A DNA stretch of 64,000 nucleotides. It comes from Dokdonella koreensis DS-123 (GTDB lineage Bacteria > Pseudomonadota > Gammaproteobacteria > Xanthomonadales > Rhodanobacteraceae). Shown piece after piece: positions 1 to 7,913 of this stretch (position 1 is the stretch's first letter; the number at the start of each line of letters is the position of its first letter). Position numbers and translations under genes: made by a program. The notes below the pieces were generated by a model. The model did no database searches, was not told the DNA's origin, and saw only the letters and a list, made by a program, of their open reading frames with translations. The stretch covers positions 224,686 through 288,685 of the forward strand of contig NZ_CP015249.1 in the NCBI RefSeq assembly GCF_001632775.1. The letters are read 5' to 3'.

Positions 1-550
1 AGGCGAACTCGGCGCCGTTGTCCGAACGCAAGAACGCCGGCTTTCCGTAGAGCCGCATCAGCCGAGACAGCGTCAGGATCACGTCCTGTGCCCGCAAGCT
101 CGCCCCGACCTCGATCGCCAAGCACTCACGGGTGTACTCGTCTATCACGCACAGCAGCTTCAACGCGCGGCCGTCGACCATCTGGTCGTGCACGAAGTCG
201 TAGCTCCAGACAGCGTTGGGTCGCACGGCACCCGGTAGCCGAATGTCGCTGCCCGAACGTCGACGACGCGGCCGGCGCCGCGGAATGTTCAGACCCAGCG
301 CGCGCCATTGCCGACGCACGCGAGCCTCGCCGAGAGCCAGCCACGCCGCCATCCGCCGATATCCGAACCGCGGGACCTGCGGCGAGGCCGCCAGCAGCTT
401 CTCGGCCACGGCCCGGTCCTTCTCAGGCTGCGTCAGTTCGTAGCTGCTGATGCGCCGGCTCAGGCCCAGATACCGGCACGCCTTGCGTTGCGAAACTCCC
501 CGACGGACCAGCACCTGGGCCGACTCGCGCCGCGCCGACGGGGTCGTCAT
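1..550 (-). CDS. IS3-family transposase OrfB, DDE integrase (partial, runs off the window)
   Basis: This is the 5' part of the catalytic frame of an IS3-type insertion sequence (probably IS407-like group). Reading from an ATG at 550, the product has a basic N-terminal region, an HTH_21-like segment (the FGYRRM motif) and the start of the rve/DDE integrase core. That core includes V-W-S-Y-D-F with the first catalytic Asp and, close to the window edge, L-R-S-D-N-G-A-E-F with the second Asp. The final Glu lies outside the window. The frame overlaps OrfA by ATGA and sits in the -1 frame, as expected for an OrfAB fusion made by frameshifting. The visible 183 codons are open, so the element may be active. 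Confidence 0.9.
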   Translation of the reverse strand, partial: MTTPSARRESAQVLVRRGVSQRKACRYLGLSRRISSYELTQPEKDRAVAEKLLAASPQVPRFGYRRMAAWLALGEARVRRQWRALGLNIPRRRPRRRRSGSDIRLPGAVRPNAVWSYDFVHDQMVDGRALKLLCVIDEYTRECLAIEVGASLRAQDVILTLSRLMRLYGKPAFLRSDNGAEFA

Positions 551-810
551 TTTTTTCCGACGATTTCCTTCATTCCGTCGATCACCAGCATCTGTTCGGC
601 GACCAGGCGCTTCAGACGGCTGTTTTCGGACTCGAGGTCCTTGAGACGCCGCGCGTCCGGCACGTCCATCCCGCCGAACTTGTTGCGCCAGCGGAAGAAC
701 GTCTGCTCGGTCAGGTTGTGCCTCTTGCACAGCGCCTTGATCGACATCACGCCGGCCTCGGCCTCGCGCAGGAGGCCAATGATCTGCTCGTCGGTAAAAC
801 GCTTCTTCAT
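547..810 (-). CDS. IS3-family transposase OrfA (HTH_Tnp_1)
   Basis: The 87-residue DNA-binding subunit of the IS3-type element. It opens with K-K-R-F-T-D-E-Q-I-I and carries the helix-turn-helix and leucine-zipper pattern of IS407-group OrfA proteins (T-F-F-R-W-R-N-K-F-G-G-M, then L-E-S-E-N-S-R-L-K-R-L). A strong ribosome site (AAGGAG) lies just upstream of the ATG at 810. The gene ends in G-K-K-stop over a run of seven A, which forms a slippery heptamer A-AAA-AAA at 556-550. A -1 slip there joins it to OrfB. Its inverted-repeat end is probably near 871-878 (TCAGGTCA), but I could not pair it with the other end, which is outside the window. Confidence 0.92.
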   Translation of the reverse strand: MKKRFTDEQIIGLLREAEAGVMSIKALCKRHNLTEQTFFRWRNKFGGMDVPDARRLKDLESENSRLKRLVAEQMLVIDGMKEIVGKK

Positions 811-1246
811 GAGTTCTCCTTGCCTGTTGAGGGTAGAGAACTCACCAGCCGGATGGCTACACGATTCGTCTCAGGTCAGCTGCAACCGCGATGCGGAGGG
901 CAACGTTTGCCACTCGCGTCGATAGCCCGAGTTGCGACGTAGGTACTCCCAAGCGAGCGCAGGCGGTCCTAACCGCAGGACGTAGAGATAGGCAGCGGAA
1001 GTCTCCCAGGGCGAGCAATCGTATTTTACGAGTATTTCAGCGTGCGTACGTCGAGACGCGTAATACGACAGTCAGACTCGATCAATGAAAGTACTGTGGA
1101 CATTGATCGCAGGCACGCGTGTACTCCTAAGCAACGCGCTTGCTGATGCACCCTCGAAGTCCGCACGCCAACAACTGCACCGCTAAACGGCTTAACTCTG
1201 CGCACCGACATGACCTTCCTTTTCCATCACACGCAGGTCGCTCCAG
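811..1246. other. Gene-poor stretch between the IS3 element and the secreted protein gene
   Basis: It holds the presumed end of the IS3 element (about 811-878). Beyond that are roughly 370 bases with short open frames that lack ribosome sites and have no recognisable product. I see no convincing terminator, repeat or RNA gene. It lies downstream of the stop of the minus-strand gene at 1247. Confidence 0.5.
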
Positions 1247-2458
1247 CTACTGGAGGTCGAATCCATCTTCGAATATCGGCTCACTCGCAGCCTGTCCGAC
1301 TAGCCAGAAGACGGCTCCGTAGGCGGTCTGCCACGGAAGCCAATCCTCGAGACCGCAGGCAGGCGGCGACAGCGGCGTCCAGTCGAAACATCCGGGATAG
1401 CCTGAACCGCCACCAGGCTGCCGCCAGACAGGCGGGTTGAGATGGACCGGCGGCGGTTCGTCCGGCTCCAACACGTACTGAAGACCCCATCCGAATGCAT
1501 ACGCTGGCGAGTAGGCCTCAGCCCGAAATCTCGCTTGCAGCCAATAGTGGCCCGGCGGCAGCGTGCAAGGCGGCGTCAACACGGTTTCGATACGGTTTTC
1601 GTCTTGCGGCGGCTCCCAGTACGCGACCGAAAGCGTGGACTCCGGACACAACGGTTCAGTCCCCGGCAGCCCGCCCATGTCCGCCAGGAAGATAAATTCG
1701 ATTGCGGGGAGCGAAGGCGGGGAGTAGAGCGACTTCGCCTCGATGCCGACTTTCTGGATGACCCACCCGGCGCCCTCGACCAGAAAGTCTTCCGCCATGT
1801 CCGACGTGTATTCCGGTGTCTTCGGGTAGGCCGTGGCAACCCTGAGCCAGAAGGACGGCATCGCCTCCCAGTCGTGCGGCTGCGCGTAGAGGATGTGATC
1901 GTCTCCGCCTACGCCGTTGAGCGGAAGCGTCGTCTCCACGCCCTCGGCGCTGACCGCGGTCAGTGTGCCCGACGTTGGCCCCGGTGTCGTCGGCGCGAAC
2001 TTGATGCGGACGGAACACGAAGCGCCCGGCTCCAGGGACTCGAATCCCTCGCAGGATCCGAACTGGTGCATCAACGGGAACGTCGGATCCGACTCGAAAT
2101 GAAGCAGTGTCGCCGGAACGGAATCGCTGTCGTTGATCAGCACCGCCGTCAACAACCGGCCGCTCGACCCCGTATCCACGACGCCGAAGTCCATGTTCGC
2201 CTGTTCGAAGCGAAGCTCCGGAACTCCGCCGCGCGGACGTGCAGTCGCTGTGGCGTGGAATGGAATGCTCGGAGTGGAGGCCGCTTCCGGCGCCACCGCG
2301 CACGCGGTCGACGTGCAGGCCCGCATTTCCGCGACGGCACCGGCACCGGGAGCATATCCGGCTATGAGCAGCAAGCAGAGGGCCAGGAGCCGCTGGGCTC
2401 CGGAGGCGCCGGAAGTCAGTACGGATGCGTATGTGTTCGGGATGAAGCGGTTGTGCAC
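1247..2458 (-). CDS. Secreted choice-of-anchor D (Hydin/ASH-like) protein with C-terminal IFEDGFD motif
   Basis: A 403-residue exported protein of unknown role. The GTG start at 2458 is preceded by GGGGAG at good spacing. A signal peptide covers about residues 20-43 (hydrophobic L-L-A-L-C-L-L-L-I-A-G then G-A-G-A). An immunoglobulin-like ASPM/SPD-2/Hydin domain spans about 80-185 (M-D-F-G-V-V-D-T-G start, F-G-S-C-E-G and C-S-V-R-I-K-F-A-P-T cysteine pair). A cysteine-containing second half follows, and the protein ends in E-P-I-F-E-D-G-F-D-L-Q. Related terminal motifs occur at 24912 and 39877. It lies 123 bp downstream of a TPR regulator on the same strand, so co-expression is possible. No enzyme motif is visible. 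Confidence 0.75.
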   Translation of the reverse strand: MHNRFIPNTYASVLTSGASGAQRLLALCLLLIAGYAPGAGAVAEMRACTSTACAVAPEAASTPSIPFHATATARPRGGVPELRFEQANMDFGVVDTGSSGRLLTAVLINDSDSVPATLLHFESDPTFPLMHQFGSCEGFESLEPGASCSVRIKFAPTTPGPTSGTLTAVSAEGVETTLPLNGVGGDDHILYAQPHDWEAMPSFWLRVATAYPKTPEYTSDMAEDFLVEGAGWVIQKVGIEAKSLYSPPSLPAIEFIFLADMGGLPGTEPLCPESTLSVAYWEPPQDENRIETVLTPPCTLPPGHYWLQARFRAEAYSPAYAFGWGLQYVLEPDEPPPVHLNPPVWRQPGGGSGYPGCFDWTPLSPPACGLEDWLPWQTAYGAVFWLVGQAASEPIFEDGFDLQ

Positions 2459-2581
2459 GAGACTCCCCTTTTGGTCGGACGGAACAGCCGGAGAGCGTCA
2501 ACGAAACGAAGCGGGGTCGTATTCGCGTTCACTCATCGAACACTCCATGAACGCTATCGCTTTACTTTCTCTTTCGTGGAA

Positions 2582-5011
2582 TCAATGGGTTGGGGACACG
2601 ATTCCAGCGATGCGCGGTCCATTGTCTGTTGGAGGCGAAACGATCTCCGCCGGAATGGCCCGTTCGCCGGCAAGCGCCCGCGCCTGTTGCAGAGCAGTTT
2701 GCCAGTCCCCGTGTCGGCCAAGTGCGTGGTACAGCCGCGCGACCAGCAGCGCGCAGCGATAGTCGTTTGCGGCGTACCGCGAAACCGAGCCGATCACCGT
2801 GACCGCACGATCCAGCTCGCGCCATGCGAGCAGGCGTGGAGCGTAGGAGTCGGCGACTTCAGCGATGTACGCCGGAACGCCAGTTTGCAGCGCCTCGCGC
2901 AGCGCGGTCTCTTCCGATTGTCGAGCCATTTCTCGGCGTCCTTCCCGGTCGGCGCGCTCGGCTTCCGCCAGTGTAGCGTGCAGCCGCGCGATCGTTACGC
3001 CACTCGTACGCGCCCATTCCGAAAACCGCTGCGTTTCGCTCGCGGCCTCGGCGTCGCGGCCGAGCCCGGTCAGTGCACGGACGACGGTCAGCCAGGCGAG
3101 TGCGCGGGCCGGCACGTCGTCCGGAAGCGTAAGTCTTTCGATCGCACGCTTCGACATGGCCGACGCGGAGTCAACCCTTCCTTCCGTAAAGTCGAACAAC
3201 GCATGCTCGCTCCAGACCTCGAACGAAAAGTTGGAAGGATCCTCGTCGGATTCGCTTCCCTGCGTGAGGGCATCAAATGTCATGCGTGCCTCGGCCATGC
3301 GTCCGCTCGCGGCGAGGGTGCGCGCCCATTCCAGCAGGAAAGAGCGTTTTACCCTCGGGCTCTGCAGCTCGCCGAGGTGCGGCAGCCAGTGTACGCCGAT
3401 CGCGTAGGCCCGAGCAGGCGCGAGCAGCGCCAGCTCGACGCGCATCTTCAAGGCATTCGCACCGAACAATTCATGGCGAGAGCCGAGCTGTTCGAAGCGG
3501 GTGGCCGCGCGCTCCAGCATTGGCTGTGCGGCTGCGTACCGGTCGTAGCGGATCTCGAGCACCGCTTCGTTCATCTCGATCGTCGCAAGCGCGACGGCGT
3601 CGCCCACAATTCCGTACGCGACGCGCGCCCGCGCGAATTCGGCGCCGGCATGGTCGTAGTCGCCGCCCAACGCGTACGCGATGCCACGCCCTGTGTGTGC
3701 GCGACCGAGTTCGACCGGGTCGCTCTCGTTCGCAAGCAGCGTCAGGGATTCGTTGAACCGGCGTTTCGCCAGATCCGGCCGGTCCGAATAAAGCGCAATG
3801 ACGCCAAGGTCGTTGAGCACTCCCGCACGCCGTCGAGGATGAGATTCGGTCCCGATTTCGTCGAGCAGCACCTCGAGGCGTTCGTTCGCTGCTCCCAGCC
3901 GGCCGGAGCGGTACTCCGCTTGTGCGAGTCGGCGACGCAACTCAGGCGACCGCTGCAGTTCCGTTGGCGCGGATTCCAGGATGCGTTGCGCAGCTTCCAG
4001 CTCGTTGTTGAACAGCGCGGACCTTGCTCGTGCGAGCAACTCGGCGAGCGGCCGTGAGGACAACTCGTCGGGTGATTGCGGTACCGGCCTGCCCAAGGTG
4101 GCGAGAAGCTTGTCCGCCGCATTCTGCGCCGCAATGGTAACTTCGTCCGCGTGCGCTTCCACGGTCCGCTCGGTGCCCTGCATGGACGTCAGCGTCAGGC
4201 GGACCGTCCATTCCGTTTCCACCAGGGTGGCGTTTACTACGACGACCTGCCGCACGCCGGTCGCGTCGCGTACGGCTTCAGCGGCATGGGCCAGATCGCG
4301 CACAAGCGCAACCACGTTCTCGCTGGGCACGACCGGCTGGCCGGCGCCGCGCAAACGTTCGGCGATCAGATCCATGACACCGAGCCTCACCCAGCTCCAC
4401 GATCCGTCTGCCTGCACTTCGATTGGAAGCACTGCCATGGCCTCGGAGGCCTGAACGAGTGGGTCCGGAATCCTGACGGTGGAGGGTGAACGGACGTGCT
4501 GCACGGCCAACGCGATCACGGCTGCGACCATTGGAACGAGCAGGACCGGCAATACCCGGCGAAACCGCTCGAAGTTGCGGAAACGCGGACGTGGGGAGGA
4601 AACGGGCGGACGCATTGTGCGAGCCGCCTCGCTTTCAATGACGATCGTGTCCTCGGCCACGTCTCCAACCCATCGGTAACCGAAGCGCGGCAGAGTACGG
4701 ATCATGTCCTGGTCGTCGCCGCTGCCACCCAGTATTCGCCGGGCCTTTATCACGAGCTGACCGAGCATCGCGTAAGTGACTTCGGCGCGACCCCAAACAG
4801 CGGCTATCAGCTCATCGCGCCCAACCGCGCGATCGCGATGCTCGATCAGGTACGCGATGCAGTCGAATACCTTCACGGAGGGCGCCAGCAACTCGCCCGC
4901 ACGATCGAGTTCGCGCCGAGCGAGATCAATACGGAAGTCGCTAAAGCTGTAGGCGGTGTGTTGCATAGCTTTCAGAGGATAGCGCTCCACGATTCCGTTT
5001 TTCTGCCCCAT
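2582..5011 (-). CDS. Winged-helix transcriptional regulator with one membrane helix and TPR region (CadC-like architecture)
   Basis: An 809-residue predicted membrane-bound regulator. A Trans_reg_C (OmpR/CadC-type) winged-helix DNA-binding domain occupies about residues 20-115, with the typical end I-R-T-L-P-R-F-G-Y-R-W-V-G. A single hydrophobic helix follows at about 150-170 (V-L-P-V-L-L-V-P-M-V-A-A-V-I-A-L-A-V). The remaining ~630 residues are Ala/Leu/Glu-rich helical repeats of TPR type, presumably sensing outside or docking partners. Neither the ATG at 5011 nor the second ATG (residue 16, 4966) has a clear ribosome site; the later one fits the family's usual N-terminus better. The gene is followed on the same strand by the secreted protein at 1247-2458, a plausible target. 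The ligand is unknown. Confidence 0.8.
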   Translation of the reverse strand: MGQKNGIVERYPLKAMQHTAYSFSDFRIDLARRELDRAGELLAPSVKVFDCIAYLIEHRDRAVGRDELIAAVWGRAEVTYAMLGQLVIKARRILGGSGDDQDMIRTLPRFGYRWVGDVAEDTIVIESEAARTMRPPVSSPRPRFRNFERFRRVLPVLLVPMVAAVIALAVQHVRSPSTVRIPDPLVQASEAMAVLPIEVQADGSWSWVRLGVMDLIAERLRGAGQPVVPSENVVALVRDLAHAAEAVRDATGVRQVVVVNATLVETEWTVRLTLTSMQGTERTVEAHADEVTIAAQNAADKLLATLGRPVPQSPDELSSRPLAELLARARSALFNNELEAAQRILESAPTELQRSPELRRRLAQAEYRSGRLGAANERLEVLLDEIGTESHPRRRAGVLNDLGVIALYSDRPDLAKRRFNESLTLLANESDPVELGRAHTGRGIAYALGGDYDHAGAEFARARVAYGIVGDAVALATIEMNEAVLEIRYDRYAAAQPMLERAATRFEQLGSRHELFGANALKMRVELALLAPARAYAIGVHWLPHLGELQSPRVKRSFLLEWARTLAASGRMAEARMTFDALTQGSESDEDPSNFSFEVWSEHALFDFTEGRVDSASAMSKRAIERLTLPDDVPARALAWLTVVRALTGLGRDAEAASETQRFSEWARTSGVTIARLHATLAEAERADREGRREMARQSEETALREALQTGVPAYIAEVADSYAPRLLAWRELDRAVTVIGSVSRYAANDYRCALLVARLYHALGRHGDWQTALQQARALAGERAIPAEIVSPPTDNGPRIAGIVSPTH

Positions 5012-5144
5012 ACACGCGGACGCCCATTGCGCTAAAAAAGCCGGTCGTCACCAATGCCCTTGATGGCCAACCCACCGGCTCGGCAAATGAGCAGACACGA
5101 CGGCTAGTACGGAGGCACTAGATGACACTCAGAACGTGCCTAGG

Positions 5145-6172
5145 TGTGATCTCTCAGTAGGTTGTTCATCCGGGGCGATCCCGGAAGACTGGAGGTGCGA
5201 ATCAACCATCCCTCCAGGAGACCCGGATGAACCCGTATAAACATGCCCGTTTGACGCCCCGCGGTCGAGCCCTGCTCTTGGACCGCATCCTCGTTCATGG
5301 CCTGCGCGTCAGGGAAGCGGCACAGGCGGGCGGCGTGAGTGTGCGCACGGCCCACAAGTGGTTGCATCGGTTTCGTGAGGAAGGCCAAGCCGGTCTGCTC
5401 GATCGTCGATCCCGCCCTAGGCGTTGCTCGCATGCCACACCCGATCATCTGGTCGATCAGGTGCTGACAGCGCGGCGTCAGCGCCAGACCTATCGGCAGA
5501 TCGCCACTACCCTGGGAATCGGCCAGAGCACCATTGCCCGGATCGTGCGGCGGGCCGGCTTGCACCGATTGGCGGAACTGGAACCGTCCCGTCCGGTCAA
5601 CCGCTATGAACATGCCGCCCTGGGCGACATGCTTCATCTGGACATCAAGAAGCTCGGACGCTTCCGCCGTCCGGGTCACCGCGTGGCCGGCGATCGCACA
5701 CAAGCCAGCGACGGCGCTGGATGGGAGTATGTCCACGTCGCCATCGACGACCACTCCCGAGTCGCCTTCTCCTGCATCAGGAACGACGAACGGGCCATCA
5801 GCACCGTACGTGCGCTGATCGCGTCCCTGCGCTACTACCGCCATCTGGGCGTGCACTTCACCTGCGTGCTCACCGACAACGGCGCCTGTTACCGGTCCGC
5901 CCTGTTCGCCCGCGCCCTGCGCAGACTCCGACTCAAGCACCGTCGCACCCGGCCTTACACCCCACGCACCAACGGCAAGGCCGAGCGCTTCATCCAGACC
6001 GGTCTGCGCGAATGGGCATACGCTCGCTCCTACGACAGCTCCGACCAGCGAGCCGAGAACCTCATGCCTTGGCTACACCACTAGAACTGGCATCGGCAAC
6101 ATGCCGGCATTGGATATCAACCCCCCATCTCCAGAATCCTTCCTCTGATGAACAACGTGCTGGCTTTACACA
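5145..6172 (+). mobile_element. IS481-family insertion sequence with imperfect terminal inverted repeats
   Basis: About 1.03 kb, the usual size for the family. The left end at 5145 begins TGTG and reads inward to GTTGTTCATC at 5161-5170. The right end (6147-6172) read on the minus strand begins TGTG and also reaches GTTGTTCATC. About 18 of 26 positions match. Both ends abut a CTAG core: CCTAGG on the left (5139-5144) and GCTAGG on the right (6173-6178). This fits the NCTAGN target preference known for IS481. The two copies differ at one of six bases, so the flank has drifted or the element has recombined. Confidence 0.78.
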
Positions 6173-6177
6173 GCTAG
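5227..6177 (+). pseudogene. IS481-family transposase interrupted by an in-frame amber codon
   Basis: The reading frame encodes a helix-turn-helix N-terminus (R-E-A-A-Q-A-G-G-V-S-V-R-T-A-H-K-W) and an rve/DDE core with H-L-D-I-K-K, V-L-T-D-N-G-A-C-Y and N-G-K-A-E-R-F, so all three acidic catalytic residues are present. A ribosome site, CCAGGAG, precedes the ATG. After L-H-H the frame meets TAG at 6082-6084. It then continues without shift as N-W-H-R-Q-H-A-G-I-G-Y-Q-P-P-I-S-R to a natural TAG at 6175-6177. Family members read LHHYNWHRPH here, so one base change (TAC or TAT to TAG) explains the stop. The truncated product lacks the conserved last 31 residues, so it is probably inactive unless amber is suppressed. 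Confidence 0.85.
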
Positions 6178-7052
6178 GCCCGCCTCAATCGAGGTGGGCC
6201 AGCCGAGATCGAGAAAGGCCTCTCGATGTTGGCAGGCGGCTTCGGCAGGCATGAAGCGTGCAGTACCGGTGTTCGTCCGGTGAGCCGCCGGATCGGAAAC
6301 CTTTCGGACGTCTACCATGGCCAGTACACCCGCAAGTCGTTGCTGCGATTGATCTATCCTGTCGCATCAATGCCTGGTAAGCAAACAGGATCGGCGGGCA
6401 GACGTGCGAGGCCCGGGTGAGATCGCAGGCAAGAGCACGACCACAGGCGCGCTAAGGAGCTCATATCTCCGACAGAGGCGTTGCTTGAACCTAACGCTCC
6501 ACCACGCCTTGCACGATCGGCGGACGCTCGAAGGGGCGCGCAAAGCCAGGCTGTAGGCTGCTGGCCAATTTTTCCTACAGAATCAACCGTTTATCGGTCA
6601 GAATGCCGTGCAAACGAACAGGTTATGCTCACTGCGAAGTGACAAGTTATGCCTACAGCATCATGTACGCGACAGCCGTCGCGCGTGCGCCGGCATGGCG
6701 TCGGCTTTGAGCCATGCGGAAAGGCTCCGCCGCGGCAGGCGACAGCGGCCTTGCAGCTCATCGTGGCCGTCGGGCGGGTCTGTCGCCTCTCGGAAGCCGC
6801 CGCAGCTCCTGCATGAACGCGGGCCCTGGCTTCGGGCCTCCGTCCCCGAGGATTTCGCGCGCGCGCAGCGCGCTTCCGACGCGGACATCTGACGCGGGTC
6901 CCGACCGCCCATGCGGGCTCGCAAGGGCATCCGGGGGTGGGCGTTCGTACACGCGCGCCCAACCGATTGCGAGATAAGATCAGTCGATCCGGCTTCAGCC
7001 GGTCGCATGACGCATACACGACCGCGCGGCTGTGCGTGTGAGGAGAACGGGT
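6178..7052. other. Gene-poor region right of the IS481 element
   Basis: About 870 bases with only short open frames, none with a credible ribosome site or recognisable family. A near-direct repeat (ACAGGTTATGCT at 6618-6629, ACAAGTTATGCC at 6642-6653) lies 24 bp apart and could be a worn IS end or operator half-sites. The DNA becomes strongly GC-rich again after about 6660. The last 100 bases presumably hold the promoter of the reductase gene at 7053. Confidence 0.45.
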
Positions 7053-7583
7053 ATGGCCAAGCTCGTGTTCGGAATGAACCAGTCCCTGGACGGCTACGTC
7101 GACCACATGGCGTTCGGGCCCAGTCCCACGCTCTTCCGCCACTTCATCGAGGAAGCCCGGGGGCAGGCGGGCAGTGTCTACGGTCGCCGGATGTATGAGG
7201 TCATGCGTTACTGGGACGACGATCACCCGGAATGGGGTGCCGATGAGCAAGCCTTCGCGGCAGCGTGGCGGAACCAGCCGAAATGGGTCGTCTCGCGCTC
7301 GTTGAAGTCGGTCGGCCCCAACGCCAGCCTCGTCGGGGACGATCTCGAAGGTGCAATCCGCGCGATGAAGGCCGGGCGCGACGGGGAGATCGAAGTTGCC
7401 GGCCCGAACCTGGCGCGAAGCCTCACCGAGCTGGGCCTGATCGACGAGTATCGGATCTACCTGCACCCCGTCGTGCTGGGTCAGGGCACGCCCTACTTCG
7501 CCGGACCCCGGCCGCCGCTCCGCCTGGTGGCCAGCGATCGCATTGGCGAGGACGTGATCAGGTTGAGCTACGTTCCAGCGTGA
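7053..7583 (+). CDS. Dihydrofolate reductase-fold (RibD C-terminal-like) family protein
   Basis: A 176-residue cytosolic protein of the RibD_C/DHFR superfamily, probably a pyridine-nucleotide-dependent reductase of unknown substrate. Visible family marks are the N-terminal strand and loop M-N-Q-S-L-D-G-Y-V-D, the G-R-R-M-Y-E-V-M-R-Y-W motif, K-W-V-V-S-R-S-L, and I-E-V-A-G-P-N-L-A-R-S-L followed by D-E-Y-R-I-Y-L-H-P-V-V-L-G-Q-G-T-P-Y-F. I chose the ATG at 7053 because GAGGAGA stands 6-7 bases upstream; an earlier in-frame ATG at 7032 has no such site. It is not a true folA by sequence. It is a lone gene between the accessory region and the catalase. Confidence 0.88.
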   Translation: MAKLVFGMNQSLDGYVDHMAFGPSPTLFRHFIEEARGQAGSVYGRRMYEVMRYWDDDHPEWGADEQAFAAAWRNQPKWVVSRSLKSVGPNASLVGDDLEGAIRAMKAGRDGEIEVAGPNLARSLTELGLIDEYRIYLHPVVLGQGTPYFAGPRPPLRLVASDRIGEDVIRLSYVPA

Positions 7584-7913
7584 TCTCGCGGCTCGCCGGA
7601 TGGAGGCCGGCGCTGCAGCCGGGTCCTGGGTCTGGCCCAAGGCGGCAGGCGTAAGCCCAACGTGATTTCGCGGGCATTGCCGGCGCGCTTCTTCCGCCGC
7701 CCTTCGGCAACCCGTGCATGCCCGCCTTTCATCTCGATCTCACGGATTTCCTGACCGTACGTTGCCACCACGACGAGCAACATGAACGGCGAACCGTGAA
7801 TAACGGTGATGCGCACGCCGGGTAACGGAAAATTCACTCGGCAAGGTCCGGTGAGGTCTAGGTTCCCTTGCAGCTAGACGCACAAGCAGCCAGCCATACA
7901 AGGAGAGCACGTC
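7584..7913. other. Upstream region of the catalase gene
   Basis: 330 bases without a supported gene. An open frame on the minus strand (7568-7837) shows no family resemblance. The final 60 bases should contain the katE promoter, but I see no strong -35/-10 pair. An OxyR- or sigma-S-type site cannot be called by eye. Confidence 0.4.

Noticed and set aside
2035..2060. GACTCGAATCCCTCGC resembling a tRNA T-arm
   Set aside because: No acceptor, D or anticodon stems fit around it, and it lies inside the coding frame of the secreted protein.
1442..4057. 871-codon plus-strand frame across 1.4-4.1 kb
   Set aside because: It spans the end of the Hydin-like gene and most of the TPR regulator in antisense; Arg-rich and without domains.
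5140..5940. Minus-strand frame inside the IS481 element
   Set aside because: The start of its tail comes from the inverted repeat. The plus-strand frame carries the DDE residues.
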